Shown piece after piece: positions 17,154-26,432 of a DNA stretch of 64,000 nucleotides. The stretch's first letter is position 1. Each line of letters starts with the position of its first letter. Origin of the DNA: Chthonomonas calidirosea (GTDB lineage: Bacteria; Armatimonadota; Chthonomonadetes; Chthonomonadales; CAJBBX01); contig DYKI01000001.1 in the NCBI GenBank assembly GCA_020722705.1, positions 158,156 to 222,155 on the forward strand, written 5' to 3'. Under the pieces are notes generated by a model that saw only the letters and a program-made list of their open reading frames with translations, was not told the DNA's origin and did not search any database. Both the position numbers and the translations under genes were made by a program.

Positions 17154-17650
17154 GCTGGCAGCAACGGCTTAGGCACATCGCGCTCAGCCAGGTGCGTGCC
17201 ATCAAGGAGCGCCTCGATCGCATTGACGCTGAAATGGACGATGAGTACCTATCGGAGCGTCATTCGAGAGACGCCGCCATACGTGAACTGGACGAGGTCG
17301 GCGAAATGCCAGTCCCCGGTCGTCCGCATCCCGCAGAGCCGGCGGCGGAGTTGAGCCCGTCTCAGTCCACGCAAACCACGGATACTGGAACCACCGCGAT
17401 CCAGGATGAGCGATCCGCGAAGCTGTCGCGTGCCTACCGGATCATGGGTGTGCAAGACGGCGCCGACCTTTCGGAAGTCGAGGCTGCATACCGAAAGCTG
17501 TCCGCGCGCTGCCGTGCCGCAGAGTTTCCCGAAGGATCCGAAGAGCGCGAGACGGCAGACGCCATTATGGCGCGTGTCAACGAAGCGTACAACACGCTTC
17601 GAGAGGAGCTCAACCCGGCGGCTGCACGTTTCGACAAGCTCGAACTCTGA
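17150..17650 (+). CDS. Degenerate J-domain-like protein
   Basis: This protein has 166 residues. The N-terminal 90 are hydrophilic and helical, then a proline/threonine-rich linker. The C-terminal 65 residues (YRIMGVQDGADLSEVEAAYRKLSARCRAA...IMARVNEAYNTLRE) match the J-domain pattern: helix I Y..LG, helix II AYRKL, helix III AY..L. The HPD tripeptide expected between helices II and III is absent (the loop reads AAEFPEGSEE), so stimulation of a DnaK ATPase is unlikely; it may be a J-like adaptor. It overlaps the previous gene by 4 nt, ending the PspA operon. Confidence 0.65.
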   Translation: MSWQQRLRHIALSQVRAIKERLDRIDAEMDDEYLSERHSRDAAIRELDEVGEMPVPGRPHPAEPAAELSPSQSTQTTDTGTTAIQDERSAKLSRAYRIMGVQDGADLSEVEAAYRKLSARCRAAEFPEGSEERETADAIMARVNEAYNTLREELNPAAARFDKLEL

Positions 17651-17658
17651 TCTGGAGA

Positions 17659-17688
17659 TTGCTTTAAGCGCTCGGACATGGGTATACT
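17659..17688 (+). promoter_or_regulatory. Promoter of rpsT
   Basis: TTGCTT at 17659-17664 and TATACT at 17683-17688 are 18 nt apart, about 30 nt upstream of the rpsT start. The -10 box matches the consensus at five of six positions. It lies just after the J-like gene stop and would let rpsT be transcribed independently. Confidence 0.55.
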
Positions 17689-17717
17689 CGCTCGGTTCTA
17701 CCGGAGGTGACTTCAGC

Positions 17718-17990
17718 GTGCCCAATATCAAATCCGTAGTGAAGGATGTCAAGAAATCCCGCGCCAACAGGCTAAGGAATATCTCGACGAAGTCCGCCAT
17801 CAAGACTCTGGTCAAGAAGGCGAAGGCGGCGCTGGACGCCGGCGACGCGCAGGCAGCGCCAGTGGCCGTCAAAGCCGCATTGAGCGTCATTGACAAGGCC
17901 GTCGAGAGAGGGATCATCCACAAGAACGCAGGGGCCAGACGCAAGTCAAGGCTCATGCGACGCGCCAGTCGCGAGGCGACCGGACAGTAG
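17718..17990 (+). CDS. rpsT: 30S ribosomal protein S20
   Basis: This 90-residue, very basic helical protein binds 16S rRNA early in 30S assembly. PNIKSVVKDVKKSRANRLRNISTKSAIKTLVKKAKAAL and the late IDKAVERGIIHKNAGARRKSRLMRR block are classic S20. The track ORF starts far upstream at 17406, but the true start is GTG 17718, preceded by GGAGGTGA at 17703-17710. A promoter and a rho-independent hairpin flank it, so it is a single-gene unit. It converges on holA; rpsT-holA neighbourhood is common in bacteria. Confidence 0.95.
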   Translation: MPNIKSVVKDVKKSRANRLRNISTKSAIKTLVKKAKAALDAGDAQAAPVAVKAALSVIDKAVERGIIHKNAGARRKSRLMRRASREATGQ

Positions 17991-18024
17991 CCGATCGCCC
18001 GACTGCGGCGTTGCTACACAGCAT

Positions 18025-18050
18025 GGCCCCGCATAACGCGGGGCCTTTGC
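18025..18050 (+). terminator. Rho-independent terminator of rpsT
   Basis: A perfect 8-bp GC stem (GGCCCCGC / GCGGGGCC, loop ATAAC) begins 35 nt after the rpsT stop. It is followed by a short TTTGCC tract. It also separates rpsT from the convergent holA gene. Confidence 0.75.
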
Positions 18051-18084
18051 CTCTCTGACAGTCGCGAACCGGACCGACGTGCCG

Positions 18085-19182
18085 TCATCCGGCCGTGCAG
18101 AGCCGCACGACCAGTTCCTCCAGATTGGCCATGGTATCGGCGCTGCCCGCTTCTTCCCCCTTATTGGCCGCGTCGCATTCGACCAGCAGCCGAACGGCAT
18201 CGGCCAGTTCCTTTCGCGACCATCTCGCCGCATCCCTTGCAAGCGCAGGCGCCTTCCAGGCAAGCGACGCAATGCTGGCTTCCTGAGGCAGATCGTCTCC
18301 CAGGGTTGCCACCGCATCCCTCAACCGATTCGCCGCGATGCCAACCGCCGCAAGCTCCCTGACCTGCCAGAGGAGCCGCAACTGCCGCCCCAGAAGCGCG
18401 ATCAGCTTCGCAGCCAGAGCGGGGGCCTTCGACTCGTATTGCGCCGCACGCCGCAGCAGTACCAGCGCGTCGGCCGTCCGCCGAGCAGAGACAGCGTCTA
18501 TCAGCTTGAACATCACGTCCTCAGGCGCGTGAGCAACGACCGCATCCACATCCCTCACACTGATTGCCGTTCTCTCACCCACGTAGGCGATCAGCTTGTC
18601 CAGACTGTGGCGAACGCCGATCCTGTCCTCCCCGGACACCGTCAGGCGCTGTGCCGCAGGCCTTGCCAGTTCCTTGCCGTGTTGCCGAGCGTATGCGACA
18701 GCCCAGTCCGCCAGTCCCGCGCCGTCCAGGGAGCAGCATCGCACGATCGCGCCTACCTCACGAACCGCTCGATCCACAGCAGCCGTCAGCGCGCTTGCTT
18801 TCGCTCGCCCCCCGCCAACTCCGCGCGCGACGAGGACAAGACACGAAGCAGCAGGCAATGCGGCAATCGCCGCTGCAAGCCGCCCCGCATCCTGCTTGCG
18901 CTCCGGCTTAGCGTACACCTGAGCCTCGGATACGACGACGAGACGCCGCTCCGATATCACCGGGATGCGCTGCGCAGAAGCAAGAATGTCCTGCAGTCCC
19001 GTTGTCGTGGCATCGAGACATTCCCAGTCGAAGTCGCCGATGTCGTCCTTAATCGTCCGCGCTCGGATTGCCTCCACGGCCTCATCTGCCAACTGCTCAT
19101 CGTCGCCGCAGATGATGTAGGCGCGTCCAAGAGGCTCGAGCCAGTTCGGCTGGCTGAGTGCCGTCAACAGGATGTCATTCAT
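18085..19182 (-). CDS. holA: DNA polymerase III subunit delta (HolA)
   Basis: This 365-residue protein has the HolA layout: an N-terminal AAA-like fold (PLGRAYIICGDDEQLADEAVEAIRAR, then FSERRLVVVSEAQ-type strand here ISERRLVVVSEAQVYA), a middle SCLVLVARG strand, and a C-terminal helical collar (DEALTLLRRAAQYESKAPALAAKLIALLGRQLRLLWQ-like). Delta is the wrench of the clamp loader that opens the beta sliding clamp. ATG 19182 overlaps the stop of the transglutaminase-like gene by 4 nt, putting holA at the end of the moxR/DUF58/tgpA transcription unit, an unusual neighbourhood for a replication gene. Confidence 0.85.
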   Translation of the reverse strand: MNDILLTALSQPNWLEPLGRAYIICGDDEQLADEAVEAIRARTIKDDIGDFDWECLDATTTGLQDILASAQRIPVISERRLVVVSEAQVYAKPERKQDAGRLAAAIAALPAASCLVLVARGVGGGRAKASALTAAVDRAVREVGAIVRCCSLDGAGLADWAVAYARQHGKELARPAAQRLTVSGEDRIGVRHSLDKLIAYVGERTAISVRDVDAVVAHAPEDVMFKLIDAVSARRTADALVLLRRAAQYESKAPALAAKLIALLGRQLRLLWQVRELAAVGIAANRLRDAVATLGDDLPQEASIASLAWKAPALARDAARWSRKELADAVRLLVECDAANKGEEAGSADTMANLEELVVRLCTAG

Positions 19183-21395
19183 GCCGCTCTCCCCGGAAGC
19201 GCGAGCGCAGGCAGTCGCAGTCCGCGTCGGATGCGCACACCTTTCAAAACCGTCCTGACGAGCGCCGACGCCTCTCGAGCCTCGGCCGCCGAGATCGGGA
19301 CTCCCTCATAGCGCGCAGCGACGACGAGGTGCGTCAGATGGTCCAGCGCAGCCTGCGCTTCGCCAATAGCAACAACGCTCGCCAAGCGCCGAGCAAACTC
19401 GGCCGGCGTTTCGTGAGCGCGCCTGGCAAGCCCTCGACGGCGCAATCGAGCCGACAGTGACGCATACGCTGCGAGAACGGATCGTGCTTCAGCCGTCAGC
19501 CCCGTCGGGTCCACCGCACGACGCCGTCTCCATCGCTTTACGGCCAGTTCCGAGAATGCAACATAGAGAAGCAGAAGGATGCCTCCGCCGATCGCGATCG
19601 GTGGCAAGGCGCCGCGACGCATGATCGCGGCCAAGAAGCCGCCGTTGTCCAGCAGTCCTGTGTCCTGCTCCTGAGGAGTAACGTCTCGAGCGTCGGTCGT
19701 CGCATCGAAGGCAATCCAACCGAACCCGGCAAAGTAGACCTCCGTCCAAAGGTGCTTGTCCCTCTCGCGCACAAGGTACTGCTGGTCCTCTGCATCGAAC
19801 TCCCCGCCAAGGAAGCCGGACGCTACGCGAGCAGGGATTCCCACCGCCCTGCACATGATCGCCAGAGCTGAACCGAAGAGCTTGCACTCGCCTTCGCGCG
19901 TTTCGAACACGAACCTCGCCACCATGTCGGACCCGTCAGCAGGCAGGGCCTCAGCCTTCAGGTTGTAGACGCAGGTGCGCGAGAGATACGCTTTGAGCGC
20001 CTCTACCCGATCGTAGGCAGTCGTGGCATTGCGCGTCACTTGCCGGGCAAGATCACGGATCCGCGCCATCGCGGGAGCGTCAGGCAGAGCCGTGTAGGTG
20101 GCCGCGATCATGGCGGGCACGTCGGCGGATGCCTCGCGGAGGGCATCCGGCGACCACTCTACCACATCAGACTCGACCTCGTAGTACGTCGAAGCGATCC
20201 ATCGGCTCAGCGTTACGCGGCCTGCCTCGTCGGCTGACGCCGTCACGGAGGGTCCAAAGTCGGTTCCGAGCATCAGCCGATACACCCGCGGTTCGGCCGC
20301 CCCATACAGATCAGTGAACCGACCGGCGCCCTCGAGCCGCACGAACTGCCGCAGAGTGTGCGTGGGGCCAGGCGTTTCGTTCAGTTCAGTGCGAGGCACC
20401 ATCACATCGGCCGACCGGCGCATACGCGGGTCGAACATCGAGGATGGAAAACCGCGAGACGGCGAGGGACCGACACGCATTCCGGCATTCAAGGTGGATC
20501 GCCATCCGGAACCCGTGTACGTGTCGAACGTTGCACCGCGCCAGTAGCTCCCATGCTCTGCCCTGACGCGCATCAGGATGGTGTCAGACTCGGTCTCAGG
20601 GCCGGTACCTATGCGCAACTCCGAGCTCTCCGAAACCGAGACCCGTGTCGTCTGCCGTCGGCGATCCGGACCCGTCTCGCTGCCGGCCACGGCATTCAGC
20701 GGCAGCAACTGGGAGCCGACGGCCTGAATCGGCGGCGCGATGAGACGCCCCAGAGCCAGCGCGCCAACGCTGCATGCAGCAACAACATAGAGCTGCCCGA
20801 CGAACATCGCCGACAAACCGGCAGCGTCCCGCGACGGTTTGCGGGCCTCAGCGAACCGCGAATACTGTTCATGCACCACAAGAAACGTGCCAAGGAACAG
20901 GAACACGAGGAACAGCCACATGAACGGCGCTTCGGAATACACTGTGCCTACGAGGCCCATGATGGCCGCAGCGGGCACGCAGGTGAACAGCAGCCACCCT
21001 CGCGAGAGCTGAGCGTAACTCAACAGCACCAGCAGCCAGCAGAGAAACACCCCGAGATCCCGATGAACATCTCCGCTGGACTGGGTCGGGAACAACTGCG
21101 AGCCAAGGCCGCCGGATGATGAACCCAGGGCGGCAACGCCCAGAACGGAACCGACGAAGGCAGCCAGGACCCATCCGGCCAAGCTGTTCGTGCGGGCAAA
21201 GAGGCTTACCGCGAAACCCAGAGCTGACAGAGCGACGACCGTAGGACCAAACAGCGGCTCGTTCAGCTCGAGCCCGAGAATGGCGGCGTAGAACGCGCAC
21301 AGGACGACCCCAAACGCCGCCAGATACATGATCGGACTCGGCGGCGTCTGCGCGGGTTCGTTCCTCGGGGCCGTCGCCAGGGAGTTACCGGGCAT
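19179..21395 (-). CDS. TgpA-type transmembrane transglutaminase-like protein
   Basis: This 738-residue protein has about six hydrophobic segments in the first 200 residues (DUF3488/TgpA N-terminal membrane domain). A large extracytoplasmic part follows with a transglutaminase-like core: catalytic Cys504 in GECKLFGSALAIMCRAVGIPARV, His548 in HLWTEVYF and the Asp in FDATTD. One more membrane helix lies near 590-610 (LPPIAIGGGILLLLYVAF), and the C-terminus is a cytoplasmic helical tail with a DUF4129-like ending. TgpA proteins occur with DUF58 and MoxR proteins, exactly the neighbours here. Its substrate is unknown; the family is predicted to crosslink or cleave amide bonds in envelope proteins. 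Confidence 0.85.
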   Translation of the reverse strand: MPGNSLATAPRNEPAQTPPSPIMYLAAFGVVLCAFYAAILGLELNEPLFGPTVVALSALGFAVSLFARTNSLAGWVLAAFVGSVLGVAALGSSSGGLGSQLFPTQSSGDVHRDLGVFLCWLLVLLSYAQLSRGWLLFTCVPAAAIMGLVGTVYSEAPFMWLFLVFLFLGTFLVVHEQYSRFAEARKPSRDAAGLSAMFVGQLYVVAACSVGALALGRLIAPPIQAVGSQLLPLNAVAGSETGPDRRRQTTRVSVSESSELRIGTGPETESDTILMRVRAEHGSYWRGATFDTYTGSGWRSTLNAGMRVGPSPSRGFPSSMFDPRMRRSADVMVPRTELNETPGPTHTLRQFVRLEGAGRFTDLYGAAEPRVYRLMLGTDFGPSVTASADEAGRVTLSRWIASTYYEVESDVVEWSPDALREASADVPAMIAATYTALPDAPAMARIRDLARQVTRNATTAYDRVEALKAYLSRTCVYNLKAEALPADGSDMVARFVFETREGECKLFGSALAIMCRAVGIPARVASGFLGGEFDAEDQQYLVRERDKHLWTEVYFAGFGWIAFDATTDARDVTPQEQDTGLLDNGGFLAAIMRRGALPPIAIGGGILLLLYVAFSELAVKRWRRRRAVDPTGLTAEARSVLAAYASLSARLRRRGLARRAHETPAEFARRLASVVAIGEAQAALDHLTHLVVAARYEGVPISAAEAREASALVRTVLKGVRIRRGLRLPALALPGRAA

Positions 21396-22623
21396 CTGTC
21401 AGACCCCGTATGGGTTCGGGTATCAGGCGGTGCTGGTCGTTACGACGCAACACTGCCAGGTCTGCCCCCGATCTTCGCAGGCTCATCACGAACTGGTCCG
21501 TCTGATCCTCGCGGGCGTCTCGCTGCCCAGACCACGTGCGGCCGTCCGCATAGATCACCTGAATCCTGAGCCCAGCCGCACCGTACCCGGCGATGGCATC
21601 ACCAATGCGCTCGTCCGGATCACCGGTCAAGAGCACCAGGGTTGTGCCGGCCGGGAGGACTCCGATCCGAGTCGGAAGGACCTCACTCAGCCGCATCTCG
21701 GAGTCGGATTCAACTCTCGCCAGCGCGGAGTATATGCTCAGCAGATGGTCCGTGCCACGCCCGGCGACGCCATCGAGTCCGGTCTCCGATCCGCACACAA
21801 GCATGACGCTGGCTCCCTGGCGGACCGCGAGTTGGGCTATTGAGGCGGCCGCGCGCACCAGATACTCGAAGGAGTTGTTTGGTGCCTTCCCAAAATCGCC
21901 TCCCCTGAACGTATCCAGCGCAATCACCACGCTCAGCGACCGCGCCTCCTCAAACTCGATAACGTGGAGCTCGCCGGTCCTGGCCACCGTCTTCCAGTGC
22001 ATTCGACGCAACGGATCACCCGGCGTGTACTCGCGCACTCCGTCCATATCCACCCCGCTGCCTCGGAATGCGGCAAACGGGATGTCCCTGTGCCCATAGC
22101 GCTCGGCGCCGCTCAGATCGAAGCCCGGGAGCTCCTCGGGAACCGGATAGACTACAAGCTCGCCTGCCGCGGCAAGGGATTTGCGAAACCTCAGGACACC
22201 AAGCGGGTCAAGAGACGAAATCGTGATGCCGGTGAGCGTGTAGACTCCTCGCTTCAGCGACTCGACGTCGTACTCCACGTGGGCTTCGCCGCCGGCCGGC
22301 ACATCGAACGTTATCGGCTTGCTGTCCGACCTTCGGAGCCATCGGGGAAGTGTGTCCTCGACCTGAAGAAACAACCGGGGCCACTTGCCATCGCCGGAAA
22401 CCACCAGCCTGAACGGGACCGAGTCGCCGGCCCACGCCGGAGAGGGCAGCTCGCGGCGGGCGCGCAGACCGCGCAGCGCAAGCCAACCGACCCCCATGGA
22501 TGCCACCGGAAGTGCGAGCAGTACGGCGGCCATGAAGAACATCTGCCAGCCGTTGGCCACCGTGCCGGCAGCAATGAGAAACAGCGCCGTGGTCAGGATG
22601 GCCGTGAGCTTTACGTGTGTCAT
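21385..22623 (-). CDS. DUF58 domain-containing protein
   Basis: This 412-residue protein has two hydrophobic N-terminal segments (LTTALFLIAAGTVANGW, FFMAAVLLALPVASMGVGW). A beta-rich domain follows, then the DUF58 signature GVREYTPGDPLRRMHWKTVARTGELHVIEFE. The end resembles a von Willebrand A-like fold with VVIALDTF and MLVCGSETG. Such proteins partner MoxR AAA ATPases and transglutaminase-like membrane proteins. It lies 20 nt after moxR and overlaps the TgpA gene by 11 nt. The biochemical role of DUF58 is not established. Confidence 0.88.
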   Translation of the reverse strand: MTHVKLTAILTTALFLIAAGTVANGWQMFFMAAVLLALPVASMGVGWLALRGLRARRELPSPAWAGDSVPFRLVVSGDGKWPRLFLQVEDTLPRWLRRSDSKPITFDVPAGGEAHVEYDVESLKRGVYTLTGITISSLDPLGVLRFRKSLAAAGELVVYPVPEELPGFDLSGAERYGHRDIPFAAFRGSGVDMDGVREYTPGDPLRRMHWKTVARTGELHVIEFEEARSLSVVIALDTFRGGDFGKAPNNSFEYLVRAAASIAQLAVRQGASVMLVCGSETGLDGVAGRGTDHLLSIYSALARVESDSEMRLSEVLPTRIGVLPAGTTLVLLTGDPDERIGDAIAGYGAAGLRIQVIYADGRTWSGQRDAREDQTDQFVMSLRRSGADLAVLRRNDQHRLIPEPIRGLTDAR

Positions 22624-22643
22624 GGGCTGAGCTTCCCTGACGC

Positions 22644-23591
22644 CTACGGACCAACCGGAACAGGGATACGGCCAAGCACATCCTCGATGCAGTGCCTACC
22701 CTGTGTACCCTTGACACGATATTCCGGTTTCACGATGATCCGATGCGCGAGGGCATCCACCGCACACGCCTTGATGTCATCCGGCGTGACATAGGAGCGC
22801 CCAGCCAGCATCGCCCTGGCCTGACTGAGGTACATCAACCCCAAAGAGCCGCGCGGACTCGCGCCAAGAGCAACGGTCGGAAGGTGGCGGGTCGCGTCAA
22901 CGATCTCGACAATGTACTGCAGCAAGCTCCCATCAACGCGCACATCCCGCACAGCCCGCTGCAGCTCGGTCACCTCGGCGGCGCTCATCACAGGCGTGAT
23001 CGAGTCCACCGGGCGCCCATGCACCTGGCTGTTCATGATGCGCAACTCATCATCGCGTCCCGGGTAGCCCATGGAGATTCGCGCGATAAACCGGTCCAAC
23101 TGAGCTTCGGGGAGCGGATATGTGCCGGACAGTTCTATGTTGTTCTGGGTCGCGATGACGAAGAAGGGCGACGGCAGGGGATAGGTCGTTCCATCCACCG
23201 TGACCTGGCGCTCTTCCATGCACTCAAGGAGAGCCGACTGCGTCTTTGGGGTGGCTCGGTTGATCTCGTCCGCCAGCACGACATTCGCAAAGATAGGACC
23301 GGCTCGAAACTCGAACTCAGACACCTTCTGATTGAAGATGCTCGTCCCGGACACGTCGGACGGCAGCAGGTCCGGCGTGAACTGAATGCGGCGAAACTCG
23401 CAGCCCAGCGAGCGGGCCAGCGCTTTGGCAAGGGTCGTCTTGCCGACGCCGGGGATATCCTCAATCAGCAGATGACCGTCGGCAAGCAGTGCGGCCAATG
23501 CCTCCTCGACCGTGCCTCGCTTGCCCACGATCGCCTTCTCGACGGATTCCACAACGGCCCGTGCCTTGCGGACGAGCTCCTCATTTGCCAA
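22644..23591 (-). CDS. MoxR-family AAA+ ATPase
   Basis: This 315-residue AAA+ ATPase of the MoxR group has Walker A IPGVGKTTLAKAL (about 47-58), Walker B VVLADEINRATPKTQSALLECMEERQVT and the sensor region FVIATQNNIELSGTYPLPEAQLDRF. MoxR ATPases act as chaperones that help mature or activate protein complexes, usually with VWA/DUF58 partners. Translation starts at TTG 23591, preceded by GGAGGTAGGGAG. It heads the minus-strand moxR-DUF58-tgpA-holA unit. A 153-nt divergent region separates it from the GH116 gene; no clear promoter is seen there by eye. Confidence 0.9.
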   Translation of the reverse strand: MANEELVRKARAVVESVEKAIVGKRGTVEEALAALLADGHLLIEDIPGVGKTTLAKALARSLGCEFRRIQFTPDLLPSDVSGTSIFNQKVSEFEFRAGPIFANVVLADEINRATPKTQSALLECMEERQVTVDGTTYPLPSPFFVIATQNNIELSGTYPLPEAQLDRFIARISMGYPGRDDELRIMNSQVHGRPVDSITPVMSAAEVTELQRAVRDVRVDGSLLQYIVEIVDATRHLPTVALGASPRGSLGLMYLSQARAMLAGRSYVTPDDIKACAVDALAHRIIVKPEYRVKGTQGRHCIEDVLGRIPVPVGP

Positions 23592-23744
23592 ACTCCCTAC
23601 CTCCCCTTCACAAGCCTACCTGATGTCTGGACACCGACATTGTCTCATACGCAGCATTGTCGCAGGAATCCGTCACCGATCCGCCGAACTTGTGCACCGC
23701 CCACCCAATCCAGACCGGGCAATCCCACCATCACGGAGTCATCC

Positions 23745-26330
23745 ATGTTCGACTGGACGTCAATAGAGCCACGGTTGCGCCGATTCACAGGAGAGTCGCT
23801 GCGCGAGGTTGCTTTCCCTTTGGGCGGCATCGGAACGGGAACCATCTCCCTCGGAGGTCGCGGCAACCTTCGCGATTGGGAGATATTCAACCGGCCTGCC
23901 AAGGGGCGTCATCTCCCCTTCACGTTCTTCTCCATCCGAACTCAGGTGCCTGGCGCTCCGCCCGTTGCGCGGGTGCTCGAACGTCGCATTCTGCCCCCCT
24001 ATGACTCCGGCTTTGGCTTGCCGACCGGGTTGGTCAGCGGGTTGCCTCGTCTCGAGGAGGCCACCTTCACCGGAGGCTATCCGTTGGCTCGTATTGCTTA
24101 CAAGGACGGCAGACTGCCCCTCGATGTTACGCTGGAAGCGTTCAATCCGTTCATCCCGATGAACGACCGCGACAGCGGCATACCGGTGGCCATCTTCGTA
24201 TGGACCCTCAAAAACGCGGGCAACGATCCGGTGGACGCCGGCATATGCCTGAGCGCACTGAACGCGTGCGGGCTGGACGGAACGGCTGCCCCGGGAAACC
24301 GGCATCATCCCCAGCTTGGCCTCAATCTCAACCGATGGATTGAGGAGCCGTCCCTTCGGGGTATCGCCATGTCAACCGGCAAGTACTCCGATCCCGACGC
24401 CCAGGCGGGTACGATGGCCATCGCCACAACCGCGGCCGATATCACCTACCTGACCCGCTGGGAGCGCGCAGGCTGGTTTGATGATATCCAGAGCTTCTGG
24501 GACGCCTTCTGTGCCGAAGGACGTCTGCCGAATGGACCACACCCGGAAGAACCGTCGCCCGACGGGCAGACCGACGTGGCGTCCTTGAGCGCCCATGTCT
24601 CCGTCGCTCCAGGTGCCTCGGTGGAAATCCCGTTCTTCATCGCGTGGCGCTTCGCCAATCTGCACAACCACTGGAACGCCGAGCAAGCCGTACGCGGGGC
24701 GCGGCTCGGCAACTGGTATGCGACGCAATGGGCGAGTGCATGGGAAGCTGCCCGCTACACTGCTGTCGAGCTGCCCAGGCTCGTCCGAGAGACGCAAGCC
24801 TATTGCGATGCGTTCTTCACCAGCACACTGCCGGATGCGGTGCTCGACGCCGCCTCGGCCAACGTCTCAACGATACGCACAACCACCGCCATCAGGGTCG
24901 AGGACGGGCGCTTCCACGGATTTGAAGGATGCAGCGACAATGTCGGGTGCTGTCCGATGAACTGCACCCACGTTTGGAACTACGCCCAAGCGCTGCCGTT
25001 CCTGTTTCCTGCTCTCGAACGGTCGGTCCGCGAGACGGACTTCCTCCACAACACGCGCCCGTCCGGCGATATGGCATTCCGGACCCTTCTCCCCCTCAAG
25101 GGCTGCCTCTGGGACTTCAAGCCGGCGGCGGACGGTCAGATGGGGACCATCCTGAAGGTGTACCGCGAGTGGCTGCAGTGCGGCGATCTCGAGTTCCTGA
25201 AACGGATGTGGCCGGCAGTCTCACGCGCGCTCGAGTTTGCCTGGTCACCGGGAGGCTGGGATGCCGATCGGGACGGCGTAATGGAGGGCGAGCAGCACAA
25301 TACGTATGACATAGAGTTTCATGGCCCGAACACGATGATGGGCACCCTCTACCTCGCGGCGCTTCGCGCTGCCGAGGAGATGGCCAACGTTCTGGGAGAC
25401 GCCGATCGCGCGGCGCGATACCGCTCCGTCTATGAGGCGGGTCGCGCAAAGCTTCACGACCTCCTGTGGAACGGTTCGTTCTACAAGCAGATCGTGCTGA
25501 GACCCGGCTCGAAACTCGATGATGGCGAGCTTGAGGTCACGTCACCGGCGTTTCCCAGGTACCAGCATGGACACGGATGCCTGTCGGACCAACTGCTGGG
25601 ACAGTGGTTCGCCCGGGTTGTCGGCCTGGGGGACCTGCTGCCCTGTGAATCGGTTCGGCAGACACTCAAGTCCATCCACCGCCACAACTTCAAGAGTGAC
25701 CTGACGGAACATGCCTCGGTTCAGCGGGTCTACGCTCTGAACGACGAGGCTGGTCTGCTTTTATGCACCTGGCCCGACGGCGGCAGGCCGGCGTACCCGT
25801 TCCCCTATGCTGACGAGGTTTGGACGGGCATCGAGTACCAGGCGGCAGCCCACATGATTTACGAGGGTCTGATCGAGGAAGGCCTTCAGATCGTTACGAG
25901 CGTGCGCAACCGACACGACGGAGCGAAACGGAACCCCTGGAATGAGTTCGAGTGCGGTCATCACTACGCGCGCGCCATGTCATCATGGAGCCTGGTTCTG
26001 GCCCTGAGCGGCTACCACTATGATGCAGCGCACGGCGTGCTCATCTTCCGGCCGGTAGTACCCTTGACGTCCTTCCGATGCTTCTTCTCTGCTGGGTCCG
26101 CATGGGGCCGCGTTGAGATCGCCGACGTGGATGGTCGCCCCACTCGACACCTTAACGTGGTCTGGGGCGCGCTGGAACTGCGTCGCCTATCCGTGCCGCC
26201 GGCACCATCGGCTGCCTCATCGGTCACACTCAATGGAGTCCCCGTTTCGGCAGATCCTACTCCCGACGCTGTGGTGTTCGACACGCCTGTCCGCCTGAGC
26301 GCGGGCGATACGCTGACCATATCGGGCTGA
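23745..26330 (+). CDS. GH116 beta-glucosidase/glucosylceramidase-type enzyme
   Basis: The 861-residue protein matches the GBA2-like GH116 family: an N-terminal beta-sandwich (LREVAFPLGGIGTGTISLGGRGNLRDWEIFNRPAKG) and a C-terminal (alpha/alpha)6 barrel. The barrel holds the EGEQHNTYDIEFHGPNTMMG block, which includes the likely nucleophile Glu, and PYADEVWTGIEYQ with the likely acid/base Asp. GH116 retaining enzymes cleave beta-glucosides or beta-xylosides. No signal peptide is seen, so it would act in the cytoplasm. The track ORF starts at 22692, but that extension is a shadow of moxR; ATG 23745 follows a GGAG and begins at the family's N-terminus. Exact substrate unknown. Confidence 0.87.
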   Translation: MFDWTSIEPRLRRFTGESLREVAFPLGGIGTGTISLGGRGNLRDWEIFNRPAKGRHLPFTFFSIRTQVPGAPPVARVLERRILPPYDSGFGLPTGLVSGLPRLEEATFTGGYPLARIAYKDGRLPLDVTLEAFNPFIPMNDRDSGIPVAIFVWTLKNAGNDPVDAGICLSALNACGLDGTAAPGNRHHPQLGLNLNRWIEEPSLRGIAMSTGKYSDPDAQAGTMAIATTAADITYLTRWERAGWFDDIQSFWDAFCAEGRLPNGPHPEEPSPDGQTDVASLSAHVSVAPGASVEIPFFIAWRFANLHNHWNAEQAVRGARLGNWYATQWASAWEAARYTAVELPRLVRETQAYCDAFFTSTLPDAVLDAASANVSTIRTTTAIRVEDGRFHGFEGCSDNVGCCPMNCTHVWNYAQALPFLFPALERSVRETDFLHNTRPSGDMAFRTLLPLKGCLWDFKPAADGQMGTILKVYREWLQCGDLEFLKRMWPAVSRALEFAWSPGGWDADRDGVMEGEQHNTYDIEFHGPNTMMGTLYLAALRAAEEMANVLGDADRAARYRSVYEAGRAKLHDLLWNGSFYKQIVLRPGSKLDDGELEVTSPAFPRYQHGHGCLSDQLLGQWFARVVGLGDLLPCESVRQTLKSIHRHNFKSDLTEHASVQRVYALNDEAGLLLCTWPDGGRPAYPFPYADEVWTGIEYQAAAHMIYEGLIEEGLQIVTSVRNRHDGAKRNPWNEFECGHHYARAMSSWSLVLALSGYHYDAAHGVLIFRPVVPLTSFRCFFSAGSAWGRVEIADVDGRPTRHLNVVWGALELRRLSVPPAPSAASSVTLNGVPVSADPTPDAVVFDTPVRLSAGDTLTISG

Positions 26331-26432
26331 CGCCCACAGCCGAGGCGGAACACCGGCAAGACAGCAGGCAGGAGTCACCATCCGGATTGGGCGAATAAGG
26401 CGGCATTCCGTATCACACGATAGGAGCGACCA

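Noticed and set aside
18079-19311. 410-residue plus-strand ORF
   Set aside because: It lies opposite holA. Its composition (Arg/Ser/Pro/Gln-rich, no motif) is that of an antisense shadow.
22692-23744. N-terminal 351 residues of the 1212-residue plus-strand ORF
   Set aside because: This stretch is the antisense shadow of moxR. The GH116 protein begins at ATG 23745 with its own ribosome-binding site and family N-terminus.
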